Source: Tagaea sp. CACIAM 22H2
Lineage (GTDB): Bacteria > Pseudomonadota > Alphaproteobacteria > CACIAM-22H2
Reading direction: 5' to 3'
DNA: 64,000 nucleotides
NCBI GenBank assembly: GCA_014444615.1
Contig: PVXE01000006.1
Location: forward strand, 1-64,000
A program made the position numbers and the translations under genes. Position 1 is the stretch's first letter. The number at the start of each line of letters is the position of its first letter. The notes beneath the pieces were generated by a model. It saw only the letters and a program-made list of their open reading frames with translations. It was not told the origin of the DNA and did not search any database. This document shows positions 17,348-26,046 of the stretch, in pieces.

Positions 17348-18144
17348 CGCTCACCGAACGCAGCGCCAACATCGCCGTTTGGGTGATCGCCGCCGCGACG
17401 GTGGTTTTCCTGCTGACGCCGCTGGTCGTCGCCGTCGTCGTATCGTTCGGGTCGAGCAATCTGTTCACCTTGCCCCCGCCCGGCTGGTCGATGCGCTGGT
17501 ATCAGCGCCTGATGAATGTGCGCGGCTTGTCCAGCTCGCTGCTCGTCTCGGTCCAGATCGCGGCGGTCGCAACATTCGTCTCCATGTTGATCGGCGGCAT
17601 GGCGGCGACGGCGCTGGCGCGCGGGCGCTTCGCGGGCCGCGAAGCGATCGCCGCCTTCCTCACGTCGCCCTTGATGCTGCCGGGCCTCGTGCTCGGCATC
17701 GCCTTCCTGCAGGCCTTCCGCTTTGCCGGCTTGCGCGACGTGTGGCTGAGCCTTGCCCTCGCCCATGTCGTCATCACCATCCCCTATATCGCGCGCACGC
17801 TCTATTCGGCGCTGACGCTGTTCGATTTCTCGCTGATCGATGCGGCTCGCACACTGGGCTGTTCGGCACCGCAAGCCGTGACGCGCGTGCTGATCCCGAA
17901 CCTGGCACCCGCCTTCCTGACATCGGGGATCTTCGCCTTCCTGGCGTCGATGGATAATTACGCGGTGTCGATCTTCTTCACCAACGCGTGGACGAAGACG
18001 TTGCCGATCCAGATGCTGAATCTGGTCGAAGAACAGCCCGATCCGACGATCGCGGCGATTTCCAGTCTGTTGATCGGCTTGGTCCTGTTGCTGCTGCTGC
18101 TGTGCGAACGTATGGTCGGCTTGCGCAAAATCGCGGAGATGTGA
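17344..18144 (+). CDS. ABC transporter permease 1b (PotC-like)
   Basis: A 266-residue permease with six helices and the EAA loop DAARTLGCSAPQAVTRVLIP. Start and stop overlap its neighbours (ATGA at 17344-17347; the stop TGA at 18142-18144 shares a base with the next ATG). The segment LASMDNYAVSIFFTNAWTKT closely parallels the permease at 21198-21998. It completes importer 1. Confidence 0.93.
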   Translation: MTLTERSANIAVWVIAAATVVFLLTPLVVAVVVSFGSSNLFTLPPPGWSMRWYQRLMNVRGLSSSLLVSVQIAAVATFVSMLIGGMAATALARGRFAGREAIAAFLTSPLMLPGLVLGIAFLQAFRFAGLRDVWLSLALAHVVITIPYIARTLYSALTLFDFSLIDAARTLGCSAPQAVTRVLIPNLAPAFLTSGIFAFLASMDNYAVSIFFTNAWTKTLPIQMLNLVEEQPDPTIAAISSLLIGLVLLLLLLCERMVGLRKIAEM

Positions 18145-18887
18145 TGCCCACGCCGACTGAACGTTTTCTCGCCCAGAACAAGTATCTGGCGGTGGTCACG
18201 CCGTCCGGCAACAACGTCGTCGAACGCGTGACCGCCGGCGTGTTGTCGCATTTTCCTGCGGTCGTGCCGCTGCATTCGCGCACGCCCGTTTTCGGCACCA
18301 GCGATCCATTCCCCGGCAGCTACGATTGGCAATCGATGACGCGCGCCGCCGAGCTGCTCGGCCATGCCAAGCCGGGCGTGATCGTGTGGAACGGCAGCAA
18401 GGGCGGCTCGGTCGGCCATAAAATCGAAGAAGAACTCGTCCAGCGCCTGTCCGAAACGGCCGGCTGTCCGGCGACCACGTCGCTGTTCGCGCAGATCGAT
18501 GCGCTGAACGCGTTGGGTGCGAAGCGCATCGGCTTCGTAACACCCTATCTCGACCCGTATCAGGCGAAGGTCGAAGCGAATTTCGCGGCGCTGGGTTTCG
18601 AGACCGTGTCGCGCTCCAATCTGCGCCTGACCGACAATCTCAGCTACGCCTTCGTGCCGCTCGACACGATCCGCGAACAGGCGCGCGACGCCGCCAAAGC
18701 AAAGCCCGACGTGCTGATTGGCTGGTGCACGAATTATCCCGCCGCGATCGTGGCGGCGGAGATTGAGGCCGAGACCGGCATTCCCTTCCACGACGCGACG
18801 TCAATCGTGATCTGGAAGGCGTTGAAGATGCTGGGCGCCGATCCTGCGCCCGCCGCCGCCGCGTGGGGCGGCGTGTTCAAGCTCTAG
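18144..18887 (+). CDS. Maleate isomerase / arylmalonate decarboxylase-like protein 1
   Basis: A 247-residue cytoplasmic enzyme of the Asp/Glu racemase superfamily, in the branch holding maleate cis-trans isomerase and arylmalonate decarboxylase (AMDase). VTPSGNNVVE near the N-terminus is the typical first motif. The second catalytic cysteine is present (C195 in GWCTN). The first cysteine, which racemases and isomerases need, is replaced by N83 in WNGSKGGS. A single catalytic cysteine is the AMDase arrangement, so decarboxylation of a substituted malonate is plausible. It is the last gene of importer 1's operon and converges with the amidohydrolase (stops overlap at 18884-18887). The exact reaction is inferred. 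Confidence 0.85.
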   Translation: MPTPTERFLAQNKYLAVVTPSGNNVVERVTAGVLSHFPAVVPLHSRTPVFGTSDPFPGSYDWQSMTRAAELLGHAKPGVIVWNGSKGGSVGHKIEEELVQRLSETAGCPATTSLFAQIDALNALGAKRIGFVTPYLDPYQAKVEANFAALGFETVSRSNLRLTDNLSYAFVPLDTIREQARDAAKAKPDVLIGWCTNYPAAIVAAEIEAETGIPFHDATSIVIWKALKMLGADPAPAAAAWGGVFKL

Positions 18888-20389
18888 CCCTGCCCGCCGC
18901 GTCGCTGCAGGCCCACGTCGCGCGCCATCGCGCGCTGGTACATCTGCCGATAGACAGGCTCGAGTTTGGCAGCCTCAACGCGCAGCGCAGCCATATCGGC
19001 GGCGAGCTTGGGCGTGAGTTCGGCGATCTCCGCGTAAATCGCTTTCTCGTCGAGCGTCAGCAGGCGGCCGTTATGCACGACGAGTTCGCCGTCGACGACC
19101 ACGTCGCGCACCGACGATCCGGTTTCGCAGAACACGAGCTGGCGTTCGATATCGTTGAGCGGCACGAAAGCCGGCGTTTCAAGATCGACGAGGATCACGT
19201 CGCCCGCCGCCCCGACTTCCAGCTTTCCGAGCTTTTCCCTCCGACGTGCGGCACGCGCCCCGCCATCGAACAACGCGTCGAGAACTTCGGGCGCAGACGG
19301 CCATTCGCGCCAATCCTCGCGCGCGATATTGTGGACAAGGCCGGCGGCCTTGGCCGCAAGCCACAGATTATGCGTGTCATCGACGGTCGCTTCGTCCGTG
19401 CCGATGGCGATGGGCACACCGGCGTTGCGCAAGCGCCGCCACGGCATGATGCCGCTGCCCAGGCGCAGATTGCAGATCGGGTTATGCGCAACCGTACAGC
19501 CCGATTTCGCCAACACGGCGATGTCTTCGTCATCGATCCAGATCGCATGGATGACGAGCATACGTTCGTCGAGGAAGCCGAGATCATCGACGTATTTGAC
19601 GAGGGACTTTCCGAGCTTCTCCTCGCCGAATACGCGCTGCGTCTTGGTCTCCAGAATATGAACGAAAAACGGGAGATCGCGCGCGCGCGACAACGCGGAC
19701 AGGCGCGCGAAGTAGTCCTTGGTCACGCGATGCGGCGCCGAGCACGACACGGCCGCGCCCAACCGCCCGCGCGCCGCCCCATGCCATTTTCCGACGAGAT
19801 GCGCGTAGCATTTCATCAATTCCTCGGCCGATTGACGCGGAGCCGCGTCCATCGCCTGGCGCGTGGCATCGTCGATCAACTCGGCGAGAAACGGCTGTTT
19901 CTCGTACTCGACGATATTGGGCTGATCGAGGGCGACGGTCGCGCGCATGCCGGAATCGCGATAGGCGGTCATCACCGCATCGATCGCGTCCGGCGAAACG
20001 GTCGGCACGAAAAACGCGTCGTCAAGCACCGTGGTGATGCCGAGTTTCAGCATTTCGATGGCGCCCAAGGCCGTGCGCAAATAGGCGAGCCGCCCGGCCG
20101 TGGCGCCGTCGGCCAGCGGCGGCACCTCGTAGAGCATGAAGACTTCAAGCGGATAGGAATCGAGACAGCCGCGCATCAAATTGCCCGGCGAATGGATATG
20201 CGCGTTGATCAAGCCCGGCAGCGCCAGCTTTCCGTCGGCCTGCACGACCTCAACGCCCGGCGGCGGATCGACGACCTTGCCGATTGCCGCGATCTTGCCG
20301 TCGCGGATCAAAATGTCGGCAGCGCCAAGCGAGCGCGGCCGCGCGGGCGATGCAATTCGGGCGTTGCGGATCAGCAAATCGTGGGTCAT
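18884..20389 (-). CDS. Amidohydrolase (chlorohydrolase/deaminase superfamily) 1
   Basis: A 501-residue metal-dependent hydrolase of the AtzA/TrzN/cytosine-deaminase group. Metal and catalytic motifs in order are HIHSPGNLMRG, FVHILET, VIHAIWIDDEDI, VAHNPICNLRLGSG and GTDEATVDD. The N-terminal IRNARIAS strand and the C-terminal VVVDGELVVHNGRLL are typical of the composite beta domain. Family reactions are deamination or dechlorination of N-heterocycles. ATG 20389 was chosen because the rest of the long frame (to 20797) lies in the opposite-strand enzyme gene. It is transcribed alone, between the two AMDase-like genes. Confidence 0.9.
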   Translation of the reverse strand: MTHDLLIRNARIASPARPRSLGAADILIRDGKIAAIGKVVDPPPGVEVVQADGKLALPGLINAHIHSPGNLMRGCLDSYPLEVFMLYEVPPLADGATAGRLAYLRTALGAIEMLKLGITTVLDDAFFVPTVSPDAIDAVMTAYRDSGMRATVALDQPNIVEYEKQPFLAELIDDATRQAMDAAPRQSAEELMKCYAHLVGKWHGAARGRLGAAVSCSAPHRVTKDYFARLSALSRARDLPFFVHILETKTQRVFGEEKLGKSLVKYVDDLGFLDERMLVIHAIWIDDEDIAVLAKSGCTVAHNPICNLRLGSGIMPWRRLRNAGVPIAIGTDEATVDDTHNLWLAAKAAGLVHNIAREDWREWPSAPEVLDALFDGGARAARRREKLGKLEVGAAGDVILVDLETPAFVPLNDIERQLVFCETGSSVRDVVVDGELVVHNGRLLTLDEKAIYAEIAELTPKLAADMAALRVEAAKLEPVYRQMYQRAMARDVGLQRRGGQG

Positions 20390-20423
20390 GGTCGCCAAAA
20401 CTCTAGCACGGAACCGCGACGCA

Positions 20424-21161
20424 ATGACTCCCGAAGCGACGAAACGCAAGCATATCGGCATGCTCACGCCGTCCTCCAACACGGTCCTGGAGCCGGTCAC
20501 CGCCGCGATGCTGGCCGACCTGCCGGACGTGACCGCCCATTTCGGCCGTTTCCGCGTGACGGAGATTTCGCTGGGCGAAAAGGCGCTGGCGCAGTTCGAC
20601 GATACGCCGATCCTGGCCGCCGCCGAGTTGCTGGCCGATGCGCGCGCGGGCGCCATTGTGTGGAACGGCACGTCGGCAAGCTGGCTCGGCCTCGACGCCG
20701 ACCGCCGGCTTTGCGCGCGGATCGAGGAGCGCACTGGCGCCAGGGCCGGTACCTCGGTCCTCGCGTTGATGGAATTGTTCCGGGCGATGAACGTCAAGCG
20801 CTACGGCCTCGTCTCGCCCTATCTCGACGATGTGCAGGCGAAGATCGTCGCCAATTTCGAACGCGAAGGCCTGACCTGCGCCGCCGAACGGCACACGGGT
20901 GAGCGGGTCAACTACGCCTTCGCCGAAATCGAGGAAGCGACCATCGCCCGGTTGATCCGCGAGGTGGCGGCCGCCAAGCCCGACGCGATCGTCATTCTGT
21001 GCACGAACATGCGCGGCGGAAAGATCGCGGCGGAGCTGGAACGCGAACTCGGGATTCCGGTTCTCGACACGGTCGCGACTGCCGTGTGGACCGGCCTGCG
21101 CCTGATCGGCGAGAAGCCCGCGCGTGTGCAAGGCTGGGGACGTTTGTTCGAGATTCCGTGA
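20424..21161 (+). CDS. Maleate isomerase / arylmalonate decarboxylase-like protein 2
   Basis: A 245-residue paralogue of the protein at 18144-18887. LTPSSNTVLEP is the first motif, the catalytic cysteine is C193 (LCTNMRGG), and the other cysteine position is again Asn (N81 in WNGTSAS). It diverges from amidohydrolase 1. An in-frame ATG at 20388 shares its bases with that gene's ATG (CATG, 20387-20390) and would add 12 residues. I prefer 20424, since the extra residues are not family-like and translation from 20388 would need its ribosome site inside the divergent gene. It converges with importer 2, 36 bp away. Confidence 0.85.
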   Translation: MTPEATKRKHIGMLTPSSNTVLEPVTAAMLADLPDVTAHFGRFRVTEISLGEKALAQFDDTPILAAAELLADARAGAIVWNGTSASWLGLDADRRLCARIEERTGARAGTSVLALMELFRAMNVKRYGLVSPYLDDVQAKIVANFEREGLTCAAERHTGERVNYAFAEIEEATIARLIREVAAAKPDAIVILCTNMRGGKIAAELERELGIPVLDTVATAVWTGLRLIGEKPARVQGWGRLFEIP

Positions 21162-21197
21162 GCGCGGCAAGGCTTTCGCAGCGATATTCGGCGAAGC

Positions 21198-21998
21198 TTA
21201 GAAATCGGCCAAACGCCGCAGCCCGACCAGCCTGTCGCCGACGAACAGCACCACGATCGTCAGCAGGATGAGGCACGCCGACATCGCCGCGATCGACGGA
21301 TCGGGCTGCTCCTCCAGGAATTGCAACATCTGGATCGGCAGCGTCTTGGTGCGCGGATCGGTGAAGAAGATTGAGATCGGATAATTGTCGAGCGAGGCAA
21401 GAAACGCGAACAGCCCAGAAGTCAGGAAGGCCGGCGCCAGCACCGGCACCATCACCTTGCGCAGCGCGCGCGGATAGGAGCAGCCCAGCGTGCGCGCCGC
21501 GTCGATCAGCGAAAAATCGAACAGCGACAGGCTCGCCATCACCGTGCGCATGACATAGGGCATCGTGATGACGATATGCGCGATCAGCAGGCTGGTATAG
21601 GCGTCGCGCAAGCCGAGTTCACGCAGGAACTGCAGCATCGCCACGCCGACCACGAGGCCCGGCATCATCAACGGCGAGACGACGAAGGTCGCGATCGCGT
21701 CGCGGCCGGGGAAGCGCCCGCGTACCGTGGCGATGGCGCAGAGCGTGCCGGCGATCAACGATATCGCAGTCGAGATCGCCGCGATCTGCAACGACAGCAG
21801 CAGCGACGGGATCAAGCCCGCGCGCGCCGCCATGCGCTCGTACCAGCGGAACGACCAATCGGGCGGCGGCAGGGTGAACACCGTCGAGTTGGCGAAGGAC
21901 ACGATCACCGTGACGACCAGCGGCGTCATCAGGAAAACGACCGACAGCGCCGTCACGAAAGCGACATAGAATATGGCAATACGGCGCGTCCGGATCAT
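21198..21998 (-). CDS. ABC transporter permease 2b (PotC-like)
   Basis: A 266-residue inner-membrane permease with about six helices and the EAA loop DAARTLGCSYPRALRKVMVP. It parallels the permease at 17344-18144, including LASLDNYPISIFFTDPRTKTLP. Its ATG overlaps the stop of permease 2a (ATGA, 21995-21998). It is the last gene of an operon that begins with the ring-opening enzyme at 28466. Confidence 0.93.
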   Translation of the reverse strand: MIRTRRIAIFYVAFVTALSVVFLMTPLVVTVIVSFANSTVFTLPPPDWSFRWYERMAARAGLIPSLLLSLQIAAISTAISLIAGTLCAIATVRGRFPGRDAIATFVVSPLMMPGLVVGVAMLQFLRELGLRDAYTSLLIAHIVITMPYVMRTVMASLSLFDFSLIDAARTLGCSYPRALRKVMVPVLAPAFLTSGLFAFLASLDNYPISIFFTDPRTKTLPIQMLQFLEEQPDPSIAAMSACLILLTIVVLFVGDRLVGLRRLADF

Positions 21999-22834
21999 CG
22001 AGCGGACCGCAAGCGGTTGGAGAGATACGAGCTGACCATCACGACCGCGATGGCGATGATCAGCAGGATCACCGCGACGGTCGAGCCGAGCGTCTCATTG
22101 CGTAGAAACAGAAACGACCGGCCGGTCAGCGTGGCGAGCAATTGATAGCGATCGCCGATCAGCAGCGATGGGATCACGTACATCGAGATCGACAGTGAAA
22201 ATACGAAAGCGATACCCGCGACCACGCCGGGCAAGCTGAGGATCGCGGTGATGCGCAGGAAGCCATAGACCGGCCCCGCCCCCAGCGTCGCCGCCGCCTC
22301 GCTCAAACGCGGATCGATCAAGCGCACGACCGAATAGATCGGCAGCACCATGAAGGGTAAAAAGATATTCGCGGCCCCCAAGACGAGCCCGGTTTCGGTG
22401 AACAGGAAGCGCACCGGCTCGTCGATCAGGCCGGTCCATTCGAGGAATCGGTTCACCACGCCGTCGCGGCGAAGCACGATCTGCCACGAAAACGCCTTCA
22501 CGACTGCGCCGATCGATAGCGGCAGGATCATCGCGACCAGCAGCATCACCTGAAGCCAGCCACGCGACATGGCCAGCGCGAACGCGACGGGATAGCCGAG
22601 CAGCAGCGTGACCAGCGTGACAAGGAACGCGATCTTCAGCGTATTGGTCAGCACGCGCCAACTGAACGGATCGGCAAAAAACTTGACGTAGCTGGCGAGC
22701 GTGAACCCATCCGCCGTCCACACGCTCTTGACGAGCAGCAACCCGAGCGGCAGCGCGAAGGCGAAAGCGAGATAGGCGGTCGCCGGCACGGCCAGCCAGG
22801 CGAGCGGATCGATGCGGCGCATCGCCGCGATCAT
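21995..22834 (-). CDS. ABC transporter permease 2a (PotB-like)
   Basis: A 279-residue permease; the first helix spans ~12-34 and the EAA loop is EAAATLGAGPVYGFLRITAIL. ATG 22834 overlaps the ATPase stop; M5 is an alternative start. It pairs with the product of 21198-21998 as the membrane part of importer 2. Confidence 0.92.
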   Translation of the reverse strand: MIAAMRRIDPLAWLAVPATAYLAFAFALPLGLLLVKSVWTADGFTLASYVKFFADPFSWRVLTNTLKIAFLVTLVTLLLGYPVAFALAMSRGWLQVMLLVAMILPLSIGAVVKAFSWQIVLRRDGVVNRFLEWTGLIDEPVRFLFTETGLVLGAANIFLPFMVLPIYSVVRLIDPRLSEAAATLGAGPVYGFLRITAILSLPGVVAGIAFVFSLSISMYVIPSLLIGDRYQLLATLTGRSFLFLRNETLGSTVAVILLIIAIAVVMVSSYLSNRLRSAR

Positions 22835-23910
22835 GCCGGCGCCTCGGCAGGGAAAACGAGCGTATCCGCGATCTGCCAGGAGAATTCGACCACGCCATCC
22901 GCCGGCAATTCGGGCATGTCGGCCGCGTTGAGTTCGGCGACACCTTGGCCGCCCGGCCCCGCGTCGAAAATCACCATCAGCTTGGAACCGAGGAAGACGC
23001 GATCGACGACGCGCGCCGCGACCGAGTTACGATCGGGCGACGGCGGACGGTTGACGGCGATCTTTTCCGGGCGCACGCCCGCGAGCACATCCACGCCGCG
23101 CAGGAAATGCCCCTTGCCGGTGATTTGCCCCAGCTTCGTGTCGAGTTGCACGTAATCGCCATCGACCGACGCGACGGTCGCGCGCAGACGCGTCGAACCG
23201 CCGAGAAACTCGAGCGCGAAAGCCGTCGCGGGCTTGTCGTAGATCGTCTTGGGTGCCGCGAGCTGCTCGATGGCGCCGCGATTCATCACGGCGATGCGAT
23301 CGGACATCACCATCGCCTCTTCCTGGTCGTGCGTGACGAACACGGCAGTGATTCCAAGCTCGCGCAGCAAACGCCGCAGATCGATCTGCATCGACTCGCG
23401 CAGCTTGCGATCGAGCGCCGAGAACGGCTCGTCGAGCAGCAGCAGGCTCGGCCGGATGGCAAGCGCACGTGCGACGGCGACGCGCTGCTGCTGGCCACCC
23501 GACAATGCGAAGATCGTGCGCGGCGCCATCTCCGCCAGCTTCACGAGCGCCAGCGTGCGTTTGACGATCTCCGCGACCTCGCCCTTCGGCGTGCCTTTGG
23601 CTTCGAGGCCGAAGGCGACGTTCTCCGCGACCGTCAGATGCGGAAACAGCGCGTAGTTCTGAAACACAACACCGATATTGCGCTTGTGCGCGGGCAGGGC
23701 GGTCAGATCCTTGCCGTCGACCGCGATCGTGCCGCTGTCGGCGTTCAGCAGCCCGGCGACCAGACGCAGAAGCGTGGTCTTGCCGCAACCCGAAGGCCCC
23801 AGCAGCGAAATGAACTCGCCGCGCCCGACCGCGAGGTCGAGGCGGTCGAGAACGGTCGTTTCGCCGTACGCCTTGGAGACGCCGCGAATATCGAGATGAG
23901 CCTGTGTCAT
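22831..23910 (-). CDS. ABC transporter ATP-binding protein 2 (PotA-like)
   Basis: A 359-residue ATPase with Walker A at 38-46, LSGGQQQR at 136-143, Walker B LLLLDEP just after, and VTHDQEEAMVMSDRIAVM as H-loop region. The C-terminal TOBE domain has the GVRPEKI motif. It is closely similar to the ATPase at 15426-16514. It lies 61 bp downstream of binding protein 2. Confidence 0.93.
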   Translation of the reverse strand: MTQAHLDIRGVSKAYGETTVLDRLDLAVGRGEFISLLGPSGCGKTTLLRLVAGLLNADSGTIAVDGKDLTALPAHKRNIGVVFQNYALFPHLTVAENVAFGLEAKGTPKGEVAEIVKRTLALVKLAEMAPRTIFALSGGQQQRVAVARALAIRPSLLLLDEPFSALDRKLRESMQIDLRRLLRELGITAVFVTHDQEEAMVMSDRIAVMNRGAIEQLAAPKTIYDKPATAFALEFLGGSTRLRATVASVDGDYVQLDTKLGQITGKGHFLRGVDVLAGVRPEKIAVNRPPSPDRNSVAARVVDRVFLGSKLMVIFDAGPGGQGVAELNAADMPELPADGVVEFSWQIADTLVFPAEAPA

Positions 23911-23971
23911 TTGCAGAAGTGCCGCCGCTCGCGCACGAGGTCGCGGGCGGCGACGCCCTTTCGTCGTTTCG

Positions 23972-25030
23972 TCAGATCGCCATCTCGCGGTCCCAACGCT
24001 CGACCAGCATGGTGCGGTTTTTTGTGAACCAGCCCCAATCGGGTGCGAAAACCTCGACGCCCGCCGGCAGCGTGACGGTCGAAGGCGCGTCGAGATTCGT
24101 CGGCAGCGAGTAGGTCAGCGGAGTCAACTCCGCCTGGAGCTGCGCGCTGAGCATCTCGTTGATATAGGCGGTGGCAAGATCCTTGTTCGGCGCATTCGCG
24201 ACGAGGCAGATACCCGACGGCATCGCGAAGATGCCTTCTTTCGGGGCGGAGAGATCGACCGGCGCGCCCGCCTGCTTGCGCAGCAACGCGTAGGACGAGA
24301 ACGTGCCGTGGATCCAAGCTTCGCCCTGCTCCAGCAGATTGAACGACTGCGGCAGGTTCGTGTAGATCGTCAGCAGGCTCGACTTCAGCGTTCGCAGCTT
24401 CTTGAAGCCCGCTTCGAAATCGTATTGCGCATCCTTCAGCGGCTTGCCGGTTTCCAGATGCGCCGCCATGTACAGCGCCCAGGGACCGTCGGTGTTTTGC
24501 AGCGACGGCAGCGCCACCTTGCCCTTCATCCGGGGCTCCCACATCGTCGTCCAACTCGGCACGCCCGACGCCAGCGACTTCGTGTTGTAGGCGAGACCCG
24601 ACCAGGGCGCCTGATAGTTCGCCCACATGCCGTCCATATGGATCGCGGAGGCGCGCAATTTCGACAGATTGGGAATTTGCGCAGCCGGCAACTTTTCGAT
24701 GAGCTTTTCCTCGACCGCCTGGATCATCACCGGATCGTCCATCTGGATGACGGACATCATCGGCTTGTCCTTCGCGGCGCGCATCTTCTCGAGATTGATC
24801 GTCGAGCGCGTGCCTTCGTACAGGATCTTGCAGCTATACTTTTTCTCGAACATCGGAATCACGTGTGAGTCCATCCACGGCTTGTGGCTGGCCGCCCCGC
24901 CGATCACGAGTTCTTTTGTCTGCGCGCGCAGAATCGCCGGGAATCCGGCGACACCGGCGGCGAGTGCGCCGAACCGCAGCATGGAACGGCGGTTCATCGA
25001 TGCGCGTTCGGATTTCTCGATCTGCTCCAT
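23972..25030 (-). CDS. ABC transporter substrate-binding protein 2 (spermidine/putrescine-like family)
   Basis: A 352-residue exported binding protein. A twin-arginine leader (MNRRSMLRFG) starts at residue 12, and cleavage is expected after ILRAQ. ATG 25030 has a long purine-rich ribosome site (AGGAGAGGAGAGGG). Its body matches binding protein 1: KELVIGGAASHKPW, YEGTRSTINLEKM and VIQMDDPVMIQAV. Ligand unknown; upstream operon genes encode cyclic-amide hydrolases, so a nitrogen heterocycle or its opened acid is likely. Confidence 0.9.
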   Translation of the reverse strand: MEQIEKSERASMNRRSMLRFGALAAGVAGFPAILRAQTKELVIGGAASHKPWMDSHVIPMFEKKYSCKILYEGTRSTINLEKMRAAKDKPMMSVIQMDDPVMIQAVEEKLIEKLPAAQIPNLSKLRASAIHMDGMWANYQAPWSGLAYNTKSLASGVPSWTTMWEPRMKGKVALPSLQNTDGPWALYMAAHLETGKPLKDAQYDFEAGFKKLRTLKSSLLTIYTNLPQSFNLLEQGEAWIHGTFSSYALLRKQAGAPVDLSAPKEGIFAMPSGICLVANAPNKDLATAYINEMLSAQLQAELTPLTYSLPTNLDAPSTVTLPAGVEVFAPDWGWFTKNRTMLVERWDREMAI

Positions 25031-25150
25031 CGCCCTCTCCTCTCCTGTTCAGATGGGCGATTCTCCGCAAGTTCCATGCCAGCTGCGCTGCGATACACCC
25101 TTCGCGCGAGAAAATCGCCATCTAAACCGATGGCTATAAGACCGTGCGAT

Positions 25151-26044
25151 CTATCCGCCGAAACGCGCGATCCAATGCCGCGCCACATCGGCGCGCGTAG
25201 CGCACCACGCCTGCGCTTCCGGCCGCGTCACGTGATCCAAGATACGCCGCAACCCCGCCATGCGCCCCGGCCGTCCGACCATGCGTAGATGCAGGCCGAT
25301 CGGCAGAATACGAGGGATCTTCGCCCCCTCCTCGTGCAGCCAATCGAAGGCATCGATCGCATAGGTCGAGAAATCAGAGGCGAGCGCAAAACGCTGGAAG
25401 CCTTGGTGAAAATGCATGTCGTTGGTGTCGAACGCATAGGGCAGCACCAAATGGCGTTTGCCGTCGACTTCCACGAAATACGGCAGCTCGTCGCCATAGG
25501 CGTCGCTATCGTAAAGGAACCCGCCCGCCTCAATCAGCAACTTGCGCGTGTTCGAGGACGGCGCCGAACGCGTATGCCAGCCAACGGGCCGCGTGCCGGT
25601 CGTGCGCTCGATCACGGCGATCGTCTTGGCGATCGCTTCGCGCTCTCGCTCGATCGGCATGGTCGCGTGGGTTTCCCAGCGCCAGCCGTGGCAGGCGATC
25701 TCGTGACCGCGCTTGGCCGCGTCGATCGCGATTTCCGGCGAACGTTCGATCGCGCGCCCGCAGGACGACAGCGTGAATTTCACGCCATAGCGATCGAACA
25801 ACTCGGCAATGCGCCAATAGGCGACGCGCGTACCATAGTCGAAATGGGATTCGAGGCACGGATCGGGCCGGCCGACGACTTCGTCGGCGACTTCGTAGAC
25901 CTTCTCGTTGCGCTCGTCGCCGTCGGCGATGGAAAGCTCCGCCCCTTCTTCGAAATTCACGACGAAGGTGACCGCAACGCGCGCCTTATTCGGCCAATCG
26001 GCGAAAGGCGGGTTGGGACCGTAGCCGCGTAGATCGCGCGCCAT
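25151..26044 (-). CDS. PuuE-like polysaccharide-deacetylase-family hydrolase (allantoinase-like)
   Basis: A 297-residue protein opening with RDLRGYGPNPPFADWP and VAVTFVVNFEEGAELS, a pattern close to PuuE, the cofactor-independent allantoinase of urate breakdown. Other family segments are CHGWRWE and LPYAFDTNDMHF. PuuE hydrolyses the cyclic amide of allantoin. Here the neighbours are a ring-opening amidohydrolase and an AtzA-type amidohydrolase rather than urate genes, so another cyclic amide or ureide is likely. ATG 26044 lies 2 bp after the amidohydrolase stop. Confidence 0.87.
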   Translation of the reverse strand: MARDLRGYGPNPPFADWPNKARVAVTFVVNFEEGAELSIADGDERNEKVYEVADEVVGRPDPCLESHFDYGTRVAYWRIAELFDRYGVKFTLSSCGRAIERSPEIAIDAAKRGHEIACHGWRWETHATMPIEREREAIAKTIAVIERTTGTRPVGWHTRSAPSSNTRKLLIEAGGFLYDSDAYGDELPYFVEVDGKRHLVLPYAFDTNDMHFHQGFQRFALASDFSTYAIDAFDWLHEEGAKIPRILPIGLHLRMVGRPGRMAGLRRILDHVTRPEAQAWCATRADVARHWIARFGG

Positions 26045-26046
26045 CT

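Noticed and set aside
20387-20390. CATG shared as start codon by amidohydrolase 1 and AMDase-like 2
   Set aside because: Possible on paper, but the AMDase-like start at 20424 fits the family N-terminus better and does not need a ribosome site inside the divergent gene.
21162-21197. Possible bidirectional terminator between AMDase-like 2 and importer 2
   Set aside because: The stem (GCTTTCGC against GCGAAGC) needs a bulge and no T-run follows on either strand.
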